The translations under genes were made by a program, and so were the position numbers. The notes below the pieces were generated by a model. The model had not been told where the DNA came from. It worked only from the letters and a program-made list of their open reading frames with translations, and made no database searches. Below are positions 27,498 to 37,001 of a DNA stretch of 64,000 bases, in pieces. This stretch comes from Bradyrhizobium ottawaense (GTDB taxonomy: Bacteria; Pseudomonadota; Alphaproteobacteria; Rhizobiales; Xanthobacteraceae): the NCBI RefSeq assembly GCF_900099825.1, contig NZ_LT629693.1, positions 1,550,001-1,614,000 of the forward strand. Reading direction: 5' to 3'. Each line of letters opens with the position of its first letter. Within the stretch, counting starts at the first letter, position 1.

Positions 27498-28181
27498 ATG
27501 CCCGAGCGCTACCTGAAATCCGAACCCTATGCGTGGCCCTATAACGGCGACCTGCGCCCGCAAAACACCGCACTCATCATCATCGACATGCAGACCGACT
27601 TCTGCGGCGTCGGCGGCTATGTCGACAAGATGGGCTACGACCTGTCGCTGACCCGCGCGCCGATCGAGCCGATCAAGAAACTGCTGGCGACCATGCGCGC
27701 GCAGGGCTTTCATATCATCCACACCCGCGAGGGCCACCGCCCTGACCTCACGGACCTGCCCGCCAACAAGCAGTGGCGCTCGCGCCAGATCGGCGCCGGG
27801 ATCGGCGATCCCGGTCCTTGCGGCCGGGTGCTGGTGCGCGGCGAGCCCGGCTGGGAGATCATTCCGGACCTGGCGCCGCTGCCGGGCGAGCCCATCATCG
27901 ACAAGCCCGGCAAGGGCTCGTTCTGCGCCACCGACCTCGAACTGATGCTGCGGCTGCGCGGCATCGAAAACATCGTGCTGACCGGCATCACCACCGACGT
28001 CTGCGTCCATACCACCATGCGCGAAGCCAACGACCGCGGCTTCGAATGCGTGCTGATCGAGGACTGCTGTGCGGCGACCGACAAGAGCAACCACGAGCAC
28101 GCGCTGAAGATGATCAAGATGCAGGGCGGCGTGTTCGGCGCGGTCGCGACCTCCACCGCACTGATCGGGGCGCTGTCATGA
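27498..28181 (+). CDS. biuH: Biuret amidohydrolase
   Basis: 227-residue isochorismatase-fold cysteine hydrolase that closely follows rhizobial biuret hydrolase (BiuH, EC 3.5.1.84) as I remember its sequence: YPWPYNG-like N-terminus, [43 protein letters not shown] and [15 protein letters not shown]. The triad is Asp34, Lys136 and Cys169, again with 33 residues between Lys and Cys. It would split biuret to allophanate and ammonia. It lies inside a BMP ABC operon, between the permease and ATPase genes, with an overlapping stop/start to the latter, so uptake and hydrolysis are tightly linked. A close relative acting on another ureide remains possible. Confidence 0.85.
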   Translation: MPERYLKSEPYAWPYNGDLRPQNTALIIIDMQTDFCGVGGYVDKMGYDLSLTRAPIEPIKKLLATMRAQGFHIIHTREGHRPDLTDLPANKQWRSRQIGAGIGDPGPCGRVLVRGEPGWEIIPDLAPLPGEPIIDKPGKGSFCATDLELMLRLRGIENIVLTGITTDVCVHTTMREANDRGFECVLIEDCCAATDKSNHEHALKMIKMQGGVFGAVATSTALIGALS

Positions 28182-29710
28182 TCATCGGCGAAACGCCGCT
28201 TCCCAGTGGCGCGCTCGGCGTCGATGCCGTCGCCATGACCATGCGGTTCGGCGACTTCAAGGCGCTGGACAATGTCGCATTGAAAGTGCGCCCCGGCTCG
28301 TTCCACGCACTGCTCGGCGAAAACGGCGCCGGCAAAAGCACGCTGGTGAAATGCATCATGGGCTATTACCGCGCCACCGAGGGCGACGTGCTGGTCGGCG
28401 GCCGCGAGCAGGCGATCGCGAACCCTAAGGAAGCCCACGCGCTCGGGCTTGGCATGGTCTACCAGCATTTCACGCTGGTGCCGGCGATGACGGTCGCGGA
28501 AAACCTGGTGCTGGCGCGCGACGACGTGCCCGCCGTGGTCGACTGGGCCAGGGAGAAGAAGGAGCTCGAGGCGTTTCTGGCGCGGATGCCGTTCAAGGTG
28601 CCGCTCAACGCCAAGGTCTCGGATATCTCCGCCGGCGAGCGGCAGAAATGCGAGATCCTCAAGCAGCTCTATCTGAAGCGGCGTTTCCTGATTCTCGACG
28701 AGCCGACCTCGGTGCTGACGCCCGGCGAAGCCGACGAGGTGCTGGGCATGCTGCGCGCCATGGTGGTGGCCGGCGACCTCACCATCCTAATGATCACCCA
28801 CAAGTTCCGCGAAGTGATGGCGTTTGCCGACGAGGTGACGATCCTGCGCCGCGGCAAGCTCGCCGGTGCCGGCAAGGTTTCCGAACTGACGCCGGACGAC
28901 ATGGCCCGCACCATGATCGGCGCCGAGCAGTTGACGGTGCAGCCGCCGCGGGTTGGCGAGGTCGGTGAGGTCCGGCTGGAACTGACAAAACTCAACGCGC
29001 TCGACGATGCCGGCGCGGTCGCGGTTCATGACGTGTCGCTGTCGGTGCGTGGCGGCGAAATCGTAGGGATCGCCGGCGTCTCCGGCAACGGCCAGCGCCA
29101 ACTGGTCGAGGTGCTGGCCGGCCAGCGCGAGGCCGAGAGCGGCGAAGTCCGCGTCCGCGGCGATCTCTATTCGGCGAGCCGCGAGGAAATGCGCCGGCAC
29201 AAGATGTCGCTATTGCCCGAGGAGCCCTTGAAGAACGCCTGCGTCGGCGGCATGAGCGTCGCCGACAACATCGCCTTCCGCGAATTCGACCGCGCGCCCT
29301 TTGCCAGCGGCGGCTGGTGGCTGAACAAGGCGGCGTTCCGCAAGAGCGCGATGCGCAAGATCGGGCTTTACAAGATCAAGACCCGCACGCCGGATACGCC
29401 GATCTCGGCGCTGTCGGGCGGCAACGTGCAGCGCGCGGTGCTGGCGCGCGAGCTCGGCGGCGAGGTCGAGGTGCTGATCGCTGCCAATCCCTGCTTCGGG
29501 CTGGACTTTGCCGCCGTAGCCCAAATCCACGCCGAGATCATGGCCGCGCGCAACCGCGGCGCCGCGGTGCTTCTGGTCAGCGAGGACCTCGACGAACTGC
29601 TCGAGTTGTCCGACCGGCTGGTCGTGATGTTCCACGGCGAATTCGTCCACGAGGCCCGCGCCAGCGAGGCCGACCTGACTGAAATCGGGCGGCATATGGC
29701 GGGGCACTAA
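28178..29710 (+). CDS. BMP-type ABC transporter double ATP-binding protein
   Basis: 510-residue ATPase with two cassettes. The first has Walker A GENGAGKS near residue 48, signature SAGERQK and Walker [13 protein letters not shown]. The second has a degenerate Walker A (GVSGNGQRQ) but an intact LSGGNVQR signature, the usual state in RbsA/NupO-type proteins. Its Walker B is unusual: [12 protein letters not shown] lacks the canonical acidic pair. ATGA overlap with biuH sets the start. The upstream extension of the frame lies within biuH and is rejected. Confidence 0.9.
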   Translation: MIIGETPLPSGALGVDAVAMTMRFGDFKALDNVALKVRPGSFHALLGENGAGKSTLVKCIMGYYRATEGDVLVGGREQAIANPKEAHALGLGMVYQHFTLVPAMTVAENLVLARDDVPAVVDWAREKKELEAFLARMPFKVPLNAKVSDISAGERQKCEILKQLYLKRRFLILDEPTSVLTPGEADEVLGMLRAMVVAGDLTILMITHKFREVMAFADEVTILRRGKLAGAGKVSELTPDDMARTMIGAEQLTVQPPRVGEVGEVRLELTKLNALDDAGAVAVHDVSLSVRGGEIVGIAGVSGNGQRQLVEVLAGQREAESGEVRVRGDLYSASREEMRRHKMSLLPEEPLKNACVGGMSVADNIAFREFDRAPFASGGWWLNKAAFRKSAMRKIGLYKIKTRTPDTPISALSGGNVQRAVLARELGGEVEVLIAANPCFGLDFAAVAQIHAEIMAARNRGAAVLLVSEDLDELLELSDRLVVMFHGEFVHEARASEADLTEIGRHMAGH

Positions 29711-29746
29711 TGTTAGGAAACTGACGACAGTAACGGTCATGCACTG

Positions 29747-30247
29747 ATGGTCGATATATCCACGTTGAGCCCGGCGGAGCGCGACGCGCACTTTCTGCGC
29801 CGGTCGTTCGAGATCGCCCGCCGCGCCATGAGCCACGGCAACCATCCCTTTGGCGCGCTGCTGGTCGATGCCGATGGCAACGTGCTGATCGAGGCCGAGA
29901 ACGGCTACATGCCCGCGCATGACGGCACCGCGCATGCCGAGCGCCTGCTGGCGACGCAGGCCTGCACCACGATCCCGGCGGACGTGCTCCGCGCCGCCAC
30001 ACTCTACTCGTCGGCCGAGCCCTGCGCGATGTGCGCGGGCGCGATGTACTGGGCCGGGATCGGCCGGCTGGTCTACGGCCTGAGCGAACACCGGCTGCGC
30101 GACATCACCGGCAACCATCCGGAAAACCCGACGCTCAACCTGCCGTGCCGCGACGTCTTCGGCAGCGGCCAGCGCTCAACCGAGGTGGTCGGCCCGCTGC
30201 TGGAAGACGAGGCCGCCGCGCTGCACGACGGCGTGTGGGGCAAGTAG
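29747..30247 (+). CDS. Nucleoside/purine deaminase of the cytidine-deaminase fold (guanine-deaminase-like)
   Basis: 166-residue Zn deaminase. Zn ligands His63 (TAHAE, with catalytic Glu65) and Cys93/Cys96 (EPCAMC) are intact. The following GAMYWAGIGRLVYGLSEHRL resembles the bacterial guanine deaminase (GuaD) group more than tRNA adenosine deaminase. The related NE0047 protein of Nitrosomonas is known, as I recall, to deaminate both guanine and the s-triazine ammeline, so either class of substrate is conceivable beside biuH. It ends the BMP operon, 36 bases after the ATPase. Confidence 0.8.
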   Translation: MVDISTLSPAERDAHFLRRSFEIARRAMSHGNHPFGALLVDADGNVLIEAENGYMPAHDGTAHAERLLATQACTTIPADVLRAATLYSSAEPCAMCAGAMYWAGIGRLVYGLSEHRLRDITGNHPENPTLNLPCRDVFGSGQRSTEVVGPLLEDEAAALHDGVWGK

Positions 30248-30305
30248 GGTTTTAGCCTCGGCCGCTCCCAACTTACCGCCGTCCGTGCGGTATCTGTACC
30301 GTGCT

Positions 30306-30437
30306 GCGTTCCCCGGATGCTGCGCAGCGCGCCGCATTTGCGGCGTGGTGCGCTGCTAATCCGGGGTCCACACGCCGCAGCGATGGGTCCCGGCTCTGCG
30401 GCGCAGCGTTACACGCTGCACCGCGTCCGGGACACGA
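30306..30437. repeat. Palindromic repeat, copy 1
   Basis: About 132 bases beginning GCGTTCCCCGGATGCTGCGC and ending CGCGTCCGGGACACGA. It recurs in the same orientation at 37043-37176 with few differences. Internal pairs CCCCGGAT/ATCCGGGG and GTCCCGG/CCGGGAC show it can fold. It sits at the convergent junction between the deaminase and the Tsx-like gene. Confidence 0.8.
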
Positions 30438-30459
30438 AGGTTTCGACCTTCTTCAAACA

Positions 30460-30494
30460 GAAAAATGGCGCCGCGGGGAACATCGCGGCGCCAT
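30460..30494 (-). terminator. Rho-independent terminator of the Tsx-like gene
   Basis: On the minus strand ATGGCGCCGCG pairs with CGCGGCGCCAT across an 8-base loop and is followed by a run of T. It lies 30 bases beyond the Tsx-like stop codon. Confidence 0.85.
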
Positions 30495-30525
30495 CGCTTT
30501 GTCACCTGTGGAGATGATCAGGTGG

Positions 30526-31665
30526 TTAGAACTTCACAGTGATGCCCGAATAGAGCGAGGACTCGGTGCAGGCACCGGTCGGACGGTTGACGCCGCCAAT
30601 GGTCGCGGAGCAGGCAACCGAGGGGGCGTTGTGGTCTTCGCCGAACTTGTTCTGCCAGTAGCGGTAAGCAACCCAGACGTCGACGAAGTGCGAGTACTTC
30701 GGACCCCAGAACGCCTTGGAAGCGTCGAAGGTCAGACGGATCGGCTCGGAGTTAAATTCGACCTTGGTCGGGAACACGTTGTTCGCAGGATTGTTCGGCA
30801 GCGGTGCGGTATCCGATCCCTTCGGGCCGTACCATGCCAGGCGTCCGCTGACCGAGAAGAACTGCATGTTCTCGGGCAGGAAGCCGAGGTCCATGTAGTA
30901 GTTGGTCTCGATCGCCCAGGTCGGCTTGAACCTCATGTTGCCGTCGGGGTTACAGCCCACACCCGGAATGTTGTTGATCGTCCAGCCGGCGCCGCACTGG
31001 CTGTAGCTGTCATGATTGGCGTACTCCCAGTAGACCAAGGGAGCGAGGTTGAAGTAACCCTTGTAGGGCAGGTCGAAGGCGAACTGCAGACCGGCAACGA
31101 CGTCACGCTTGGCGGCGCCGAAATAGCGGTTCTCGGTGTTGGCATCCATGCCCACTTCGAACGACACGTTGTGCAGCGGCCCCATCGAGAAGGCCTTGGT
31201 GTTGAAGATCTCGTTGAAGCCGAAGGTCGAGCGGAACAGGCCATAAACCTCGCTGGCGCCGGCGCAGCTCGCCGCAACGGTCGCGAAGCCGTTCAGGGGA
31301 TCGGTGATCGCTCCCGTGCTCGTGCAGGGATTGGCCGAGTCGTTCTTGCCCGACTTGTAGAGCGAGACGGTAAAGAAGTTGGTGCCGTAGGCCCAGGCGT
31401 CGAAGTGGGTGAACGAGTAGACCTGCTTGGCCTCCTTGGCGTTGATCGTGCCGTTCGGGTTGAGCGACCACGCGCCGGGCTGAGCCGCGGTGAAGATGTA
31501 GGAGAATGTCACCCGATCGTCGATGACGAGGAAGAACGGAAGATCCTTCGGCGGGGGCGGCGCTTTGACCTTGTAGGGAAGATCGGCCGCCGCGGCGTAG
31601 CCAGCCGGTACGAGCGTAGCAAGTGACAGCGCCGCTGCTGCCAATGTTCTGCGAAGACTAGACAT
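30526..31665 (-). CDS. Tsx-like nucleoside-specific outer-membrane channel
   Basis: 379-residue outer-membrane protein. A signal peptide (residues 1-27, ending AAAADLPY) precedes a body of alternating aromatic strands and a C-terminal Phe (SGITVKF), as in beta-barrels. Segments DAWAYGTNFFTVSLYKSGKN, EVYGLFRSTFGFNE and VDVWVAYRYWQNKFG resemble the nucleoside channel Tsx family. It would admit nucleosides or nucleobases to the periplasm for the two adjacent BMP importers. It ends with its own terminator, and nearly 600 bases separate it from the divergent second importer. Confidence 0.8.
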   Translation of the reverse strand: MSSLRRTLAAAALSLATLVPAGYAAAADLPYKVKAPPPPKDLPFFLVIDDRVTFSYIFTAAQPGAWSLNPNGTINAKEAKQVYSFTHFDAWAYGTNFFTVSLYKSGKNDSANPCTSTGAITDPLNGFATVAASCAGASEVYGLFRSTFGFNEIFNTKAFSMGPLHNVSFEVGMDANTENRYFGAAKRDVVAGLQFAFDLPYKGYFNLAPLVYWEYANHDSYSQCGAGWTINNIPGVGCNPDGNMRFKPTWAIETNYYMDLGFLPENMQFFSVSGRLAWYGPKGSDTAPLPNNPANNVFPTKVEFNSEPIRLTFDASKAFWGPKYSHFVDVWVAYRYWQNKFGEDHNAPSVACSATIGGVNRPTGACTESSLYSGITVKF

Positions 31666-32261
31666 CCCAATTTACCCCCAAGTTGAACGACCGAATGATC
31701 GAGGCCCTTGGAGGCGACCCTTGCGCCGTTCACATGAAGTGAGAAGCCTCAAGATTCCCCATGGCTTGCTGCAAGTTTCATCAAGAAGAAGGGAGGGTTG
31801 CGCTGCTTGTGCGGCGGACGGCCGGTCGACTGCCGGGACAAAGCAATCTCCGGTAGAACCGGATTTTTCACTTGTGCCCGGAAGAATTGGGGTTTTCTGC
31901 GACGATCGGGCGCAGGAGTTCCGCGCAAAATGCGCGAACAGGGCATTCAAGGCGACGCGTACACAGATGCGACAAAATTGCTCAAGTTCTCAGCAGTGCT
32001 GCCTAGGACATTTCGAATTGTCTGGACCGTCACAAATTTACAACAACGTGACAGGCGTTTTGCCGGTCACCGGCGCCACGCGGCGCACCGACGCGGGCTC
32101 AACGAGAGCCCCGGATCGAAAGCGCCACGAATCCGGCCGGGAATCGCGCCGCTTCCGTTTTGCCAAAGAGTTGAGCAAAGGCTGGCGCTTTTTCCCCACT
32201 TACGCATGCGTCCAAACTGGCACAGTATTGAGGCATCCTTTCCTCAGACGCGTGACAACGA
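31666..32261. other. Long divergent intergenic region between Tsx-like gene and second BMP importer
   Basis: 596 bases without a supported gene; the frames seen here are low-complexity and mutually overlapping. A short perfect palindrome, GCCGGTCACCGGC, lies at 32062-32074 and might be an operator. A TGGCACA sequence at 32218 resembles half a sigma-54 promoter, but the -12 element is missing. Confidence 0.5.
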
Positions 32262-33833
32262 ATGTTGGATTCGACGCCTGCCGCGCTGCACACAGGTAGC
32301 ACGCCGCTGCTCCAGACAGTCGGGTTGACCAAGCGGTACGGCACCTTCCTCGCCAACGATGCGATCGACATCGAGATCCGGCCGCAGGAAATCCATGCCC
32401 TGCTCGGCGAGAACGGCGCGGGAAAGTCGACGCTGGTCAAAACCATCTACGGACTGGTGCAGCCGAGCGAGGGCGAGATGCTCTGGCAGGGCGAGAAAAT
32501 GGTTCTGTCAGGTCCGTCGGAAGCCCGCCGCCGCGGTATCGGCATGGTGTTCCAGCACTTCTCGCTGTTCGACAATCTCACCGTCGCCGAGAACGTGGCG
32601 CTTGGGCTCGACGGCAAGGAATCCTTCAAGGACATGTCGGCACGTCTTGAAGAAGTATCCCGTGTTTACGGGCTTCCGCTCGATCCCAGGCGCCAGGTCT
32701 GGCAGTTGTCGGTCGGCGAGCGTCAGCGCATCGAGATCGTCCGTGCGCTGATGCAGAATCCGAAATTCCTGATCCTCGACGAACCGACCGCGGTGCTGAC
32801 GCCGCAGGAAGCCGACCAGCTCTTCGTCGTGCTCAACCGCCTGAAGTCCGAGGGGCGTGCGATCCTCTATATCAGCCACAAGCTGGACGAGGTGAAACGG
32901 CTCTGCGACACCGCCACCATCCTGCGCGGCGGCAAGAAGATATCGACCTGCAATCCCAAGGCGGAGACCGCGGCATCGCTGGCGCGCATGATGGTCGGCG
33001 GCGAGATCAAGGAAGTGAAGGCCGCGGCGAACCGCCAGACCACGGTGCCGCGGCTCGTGGTCAACGACCTCAGTCTCGAGCCGGACGATCCGCACGGCGT
33101 ACGGCTCCAGCACATCTCCTTCGAACTCAAGGGTGGTGAAATCTTGGGCATTGCCGGCGTTGCCGGTAACGGCCAGGACGAATTGTTCGCAGCCCTTTCG
33201 GGCGAGCGGCTGGCGCAGGACCCGGGCACGGTCGTGATCGACGGACATGCCGCGGGACACCTTTCGATCACCAAGCGACGCAAGCTCGGCGCGGCCTTCG
33301 TTCCCGAGGAGCGGCTCGGTCACGGCACCGCGCCGCGGATGCGGCTTTCCGAGAACGCACTGCTGACCGGTCATGCCGCCAGCGGCATGGTCCAGCACGG
33401 CTTCGTCAACACCGCAGCGACCCTCAACACGGTCGACAAGGCCACCGCGGCCTTTGATGTCCGCAAGGCCAAGCGCGATCCCGAGGCTGCCAGCCTGTCC
33501 GGCGGCAATTTGCAGAAATTCATCGTCGGCCGCGAAATCCTGCGTAACCCGGGGGTGCTGGTCGTGAGCCAGCCGACCTGGGGCGTCGATGCCGGTGCGG
33601 CCGCCGTGATCCGGCAGGCGCTGCTCGATCTTGCCGCCGCCGGTGCTGCGGTGCTGGTCACCAGCCAGGACCTCGACGAGCTCGCCGAAATCACCGACCG
33701 CATTGCCGTGATGTTCCACGGCCATTTGTCGGCACCGATGGCCACCAGCGAAGCCAGCCGGGAAAAACTCGGACTGTTGATGGGCGGAGCCAGTCTGGAA
33801 CAGAAGGAAGCGGCGCATGCAGTTGGTGCTTGA
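32262..33833 (+). CDS. BMP-type ABC transporter double ATP-binding protein (second system)
   Basis: 523-residue ATPase paralogous to the one at 28178. First cassette: GENGAGKS Walker A near residue 53, LSVGERQRIEI signature, LILDEPTAVLTP Walker B. Second cassette: degenerate Walker A (GVAGNGQDE), LSGGNLQKFIVGREIL signature and LVVSQPTWGVD. This is the NupO/RbsA arrangement. It begins a four-gene operon (ATPase, two permeases, binding protein), the reverse gene order of the first system, and overlaps the next gene by 17 bases. Confidence 0.92.
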   Translation: MLDSTPAALHTGSTPLLQTVGLTKRYGTFLANDAIDIEIRPQEIHALLGENGAGKSTLVKTIYGLVQPSEGEMLWQGEKMVLSGPSEARRRGIGMVFQHFSLFDNLTVAENVALGLDGKESFKDMSARLEEVSRVYGLPLDPRRQVWQLSVGERQRIEIVRALMQNPKFLILDEPTAVLTPQEADQLFVVLNRLKSEGRAILYISHKLDEVKRLCDTATILRGGKKISTCNPKAETAASLARMMVGGEIKEVKAAANRQTTVPRLVVNDLSLEPDDPHGVRLQHISFELKGGEILGIAGVAGNGQDELFAALSGERLAQDPGTVVIDGHAAGHLSITKRRKLGAAFVPEERLGHGTAPRMRLSENALLTGHAASGMVQHGFVNTAATLNTVDKATAAFDVRKAKRDPEAASLSGGNLQKFIVGREILRNPGVLVVSQPTWGVDAGAAAVIRQALLDLAAAGAAVLVTSQDLDELAEITDRIAVMFHGHLSAPMATSEASREKLGLLMGGASLEQKEAAHAVGA

Positions 33834-34896
33834 AAAGCGCGCCGAGCGATCGAACACGATCGCGCTGATTTCGCCCTTGATCGCGATCGGGCTCACGATC
33901 GTGACCATGAGCATTCTGTTCGTCATCCTCGGCAAAAATCCGATCTCGGCGCTTGGTGTCTACTTCATCGACCCGCTCACCGACAGCTATTCGCTGCAGG
34001 AGATCGCCGTGAAGGCATCGCCTTTGGTGATGATCGCGATCGGCCTGTCGCTGTGCTATCTCGCCAACGCCTGGAATATCGGCGCCGAAGGCCAGTTCCT
34101 GGTCGGCGCGGTGGCCGGTAGCTGGCTCGCGGTGAAGACCAACGGCACCGATGCGGGCTATTGGGTGATGCCGGCAATGCTGCTGCTGGGCGCTGCGGCC
34201 GGCGCGCTCTATGCCCTGATCCCGGCGATCTGCAGGGTCCGGTTCGGCGCCAGCGAAATCCTGACCAGCCTGATGCTGGTCTATGTCGCCGATCTCTTTC
34301 TCGACTATCTCGTGCGCGGTCCGTGGCGCGATCCCAAGGGCTTCAACTTTCCGACTACCGCCGAGTTCGATCCGGTCGCGACCGTGCCGGTGTTGATCGA
34401 CGGCGGCCGCCTGCACCTCGGCGCCGTGATTGCGCTGGTCGTGGTGGCGGCTGGCGCGGTGCTGCTCGGGAGGACCATCAAGGGGTTTGAAATCCGCGTG
34501 GTCGGCGCCGCCCCGCGCGCCGCCCGCTTCGGCGGCTTCAACTCCAACCAGCTGATCCTCCTGACCTTCGCGATCTCGGGCGCGCTGGCGGGGCTGGCCG
34601 GGATCATCGAGGTCGCCGGTCCCGTCGGTCATCTGCAGCCCGGCATCTCGCCCGGCTACGGCTTCACCGCGATCATCGTCGCCTTCCTGGGGCGGCTGAA
34701 CCCGGTTGGAATATTAATTGCAGGACTTTTTCTCGCACTCACCTTTATCGGCGGCGAGCAGGCCCAGATCGCAATGAAGATCCCGTTGGACGTCACCAAG
34801 GTTTTCCAGGGCATCCTGCTGTTCTATGTGCTCGCCTGCGATTCCCTCATTCTCTACCGGTTCAAGCTTATTTTCGCGTCAGCAAAGGTGGCCTGA
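33817..34896 (+). CDS. BMP-type ABC transporter permease (NupP-like, second system)
   Basis: 359-residue membrane permease of the BPD_transp_2 family. Overlaps the ATPase by 17 bases and the next permease by one base (TGATG). Landmarks: SLCYLANAWNIGAEGQFLVG near residue 75, and GLAGIIEVAGPVGHLQPGIS followed by GYGFTAIIVAFLGRLNPVGI near residues 260-300. Confidence 0.92.
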   Translation: MQLVLEKRAERSNTIALISPLIAIGLTIVTMSILFVILGKNPISALGVYFIDPLTDSYSLQEIAVKASPLVMIAIGLSLCYLANAWNIGAEGQFLVGAVAGSWLAVKTNGTDAGYWVMPAMLLLGAAAGALYALIPAICRVRFGASEILTSLMLVYVADLFLDYLVRGPWRDPKGFNFPTTAEFDPVATVPVLIDGGRLHLGAVIALVVVAAGAVLLGRTIKGFEIRVVGAAPRAARFGGFNSNQLILLTFAISGALAGLAGIIEVAGPVGHLQPGISPGYGFTAIIVAFLGRLNPVGILIAGLFLALTFIGGEQAQIAMKIPLDVTKVFQGILLFYVLACDSLILYRFKLIFASAKVA

Positions 34897-35813
34897 TGGA
34901 GCTCGTCGAAGCCATCATCCTTGCGGTGCTCGCGGCCTCCACGCCGCTGCTGCTGGCTGCGACCGGCGAACTCGTCACCGAGCGCGCCGGCGTGCTGAAC
35001 CTCGGCGTCGAAGGCATGATGATCGTGGGCGCGGCCTGCGGCTTCGGCGGCGCCTGGATGTCCGGCTCGATCATCGTCGGTGCGCTATGCGGGATTATCG
35101 CCGGCACCCTGCTGTCGCTGATCTTCGCGCTGATGACGCTGGGGCTCGCGGTCAACCAGGTCGCGACCGGTCTGGCGCTGACCATCCTCGGCATCGGACT
35201 GTCGGGCCTGATCGGCGCCCGCTTCGTCGGCGAGAAGATCACGCCGGCGCCGCATCTCCATATTCCCGCTCTCACCGATATCCCGCTGGCCGGCCGGATC
35301 CTGTTCGGCGAGGACGGCTTCGTCTACCTGTCGCTGGCGCTGGTCGTCGCGGTCTGGCTCTTCCTCTACAAGACGCGGGCCGGGCTGATCCTGCGCGCCG
35401 CCGGCGACAACCACGTCTCGGCGCATGCACTCGGCTATCCCGTGCTGCGGATCCGGATGTATGCGGTGATGTTCGGCGGCGCCTGCGCAGGCCTTGCCGG
35501 CGCCTACCTGCCGCTCGCCTATACGCCGTTCTTCATTCCCGGCATGACCGCCGGCCGCGGCTGGATCGCGCTGGCGCTGGTGGTGTTCGCATCCTGGCGG
35601 CCGGGGCGGCTGGTGATCGGCGCCTATCTGTTCGGCGCGGTGACGATCCTGCAATTGCACGCTCAAGGCTGGGGCGTCGGCATCCCCTCGCAATTCATGT
35701 CGGCATTGCCTTACCTCGCCACCGTCATCGTCCTCGTTCTCATTTCACGCGCACGCAGCGGCGGCTCGACCGCGCCGGCGGCACTCGGGACGGTGTTCGT
35801 GCCCGATCGATAG
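34896..35813 (+). CDS. BMP-type ABC transporter permease (NupQ-like, second system)
   Basis: 305-residue permease with the family opening STPLLLAATGELVTERAGVL followed by NLGVEGMMIVGA, and the C-terminal MTAGRGWIALALVVFASWRP. Coupled to the previous gene by TGATG. Its gene is followed 78 bases later by the binding protein. Confidence 0.92.
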   Translation: MELVEAIILAVLAASTPLLLAATGELVTERAGVLNLGVEGMMIVGAACGFGGAWMSGSIIVGALCGIIAGTLLSLIFALMTLGLAVNQVATGLALTILGIGLSGLIGARFVGEKITPAPHLHIPALTDIPLAGRILFGEDGFVYLSLALVVAVWLFLYKTRAGLILRAAGDNHVSAHALGYPVLRIRMYAVMFGGACAGLAGAYLPLAYTPFFIPGMTAGRGWIALALVVFASWRPGRLVIGAYLFGAVTILQLHAQGWGVGIPSQFMSALPYLATVIVLVLISRARSGGSTAPAALGTVFVPDR

Positions 35814-35891
35814 AGATACCCGAAGCGGGCGCGATGGGGCGCGTGCGCATCGGGAGTGACAGTCCACCCCTTCAGTAACCGGAGAAATTAC

Positions 35892-36971
35892 ATGAGAAAG
35901 ATTCTCATCGCGACGACGGCAGCGGTGATTGCCGTCGGAGCAAGTCTGGCCGGCGCTTCCGCCGCGGACAAACTGAAAGTCGGCTTCATCTATCTCGGCC
36001 CGGTCGGCGACCTCGGCTGGACCTATCAGCACGACGTCGCCCGCCAGGCGATGGTGAAGGAGTTCGGCGACAAGGTCGAAACCACCTTCCTCGAAAACGT
36101 CAGCGAAGGCCCGGACTCCGAGCGTTCGATCGAACAGCTCGCCCGCGCCGGCAACAAGCTGATCTTCACCACTTCGTTCGGCTACATGGAGCCGACGCTG
36201 AAGGTCGCCAAGAAATATCCCAAGATTCATTTCGAACACGCCACCGGCTACAAGCGCGCCGAAAACGTTTCGACCTATTCCGGCCGGTTCTATGAAGGCC
36301 GCTACATCCAGGGCATCATCGCCGCCAAGATGTCGAAGAGCGGCGTGCTCGGCTACATCGGCTCGTTCCCGATTCCGGAAGTCATCTCCGGCATCAACGC
36401 CACGATCCTGGGCGCGCAGACCATCAATCCCAACATCAAAGTCAAGATCATCTGGGCGAACTCGTGGTTCGATCCAGGCAAGGAAGCCGACGCCGCCAAG
36501 GCGCTGCTCGACCAGGGCGCCGACGTGATCATGCAGCACACGGATTCGCCGGCCGCGATGCAGATCGCTTCCGAGCGCGGCAAGCTGGCGTTCGGCCAGG
36601 ACTCCGAAATGATCAAGTTCGGTCCGAAGTCGCAGCTCACCTCGATCATGGACAATTGGGGCCCCTACTACATCGAGCGCGTCAAGGCCGAGCTCGACGG
36701 CACCTGGAAGTCGGAAGATTTCTGGGGCGGCCTGAAGACCAAGATCGTGATGATGGCGCCCTACACCAACATGCCCGACGACGTGAAGAAGCTGGCGGAA
36801 GAAACCGAAGCCGCCATCACCGACGGCAAGCTGCAGCCGTTCAAGTGTCCGGTCATCGGCCAGGACGGCAAGGAAGTCGAATGCAAGGGCGGCAGCCATC
36901 TCGACGATGGCCAGGTGCTCGGCATGAACTTCTACGTCAAGGGCATCGACGACAAGATCCCCGGCAAGTAG
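35892..36971 (+). CDS. BMP-family ABC transporter substrate-binding protein (second system)
   Basis: 359-residue periplasmic binding protein. The Sec signal peptide (MRKILIATTAAVIAVGASLA, cleaved after ASA) contrasts with the Tat-like leader of the first system. The mature start KLKVGFIYLGPVGDLGWTYQ is the BMP family signature. Start chosen at the Lys-containing signal peptide with AACCGGAGAAATT upstream. Likely ligands are nucleosides, purines or their breakdown products, given the xanthine dehydrogenase and 8-oxoguanine deaminase genes that follow. A strong terminator ends the operon. Confidence 0.92.
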   Translation: MRKILIATTAAVIAVGASLAGASAADKLKVGFIYLGPVGDLGWTYQHDVARQAMVKEFGDKVETTFLENVSEGPDSERSIEQLARAGNKLIFTTSFGYMEPTLKVAKKYPKIHFEHATGYKRAENVSTYSGRFYEGRYIQGIIAAKMSKSGVLGYIGSFPIPEVISGINATILGAQTINPNIKVKIIWANSWFDPGKEADAAKALLDQGADVIMQHTDSPAAMQIASERGKLAFGQDSEMIKFGPKSQLTSIMDNWGPYYIERVKAELDGTWKSEDFWGGLKTKIVMMAPYTNMPDDVKKLAEETEAAITDGKLQPFKCPVIGQDGKEVECKGGSHLDDGQVLGMNFYVKGIDDKIPGK

Positions 36972-37001
36972 GGGCTGAGGGGGACCAGCGCGACGACCAA
37001 G

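Noticed and set aside
30301..31626. 441-codon plus-strand frame across the Tsx-like gene
   Set aside because: It includes the palindromic repeat and the terminator and is antisense to a clear outer-membrane protein with a signal peptide.
32146..32164. Minus-strand TGGCAAAACGGAAGC as a sigma-54 promoter for the Tsx-like gene
   Set aside because: GG-N10-GC spacing exists, but the -12 box reads AAGC rather than TTGC, and it would lie about 500 bases from the gene.
32214..32236. TGGCACAGTATTGAGG upstream of the second BMP operon as a sigma-54 promoter
   Set aside because: The -24 half is good, but at the required 10-base spacing the -12 dinucleotide is AG, and TTG lies one base too close, so the core is not met.
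31721..32328. Overlapping frames of 60-190 codons in the Tsx/BMP intergenic region
   Set aside because: Several frames compete on both strands, none has a ribosome binding site plus recognisable composition, and they overlap the true ATPase start.
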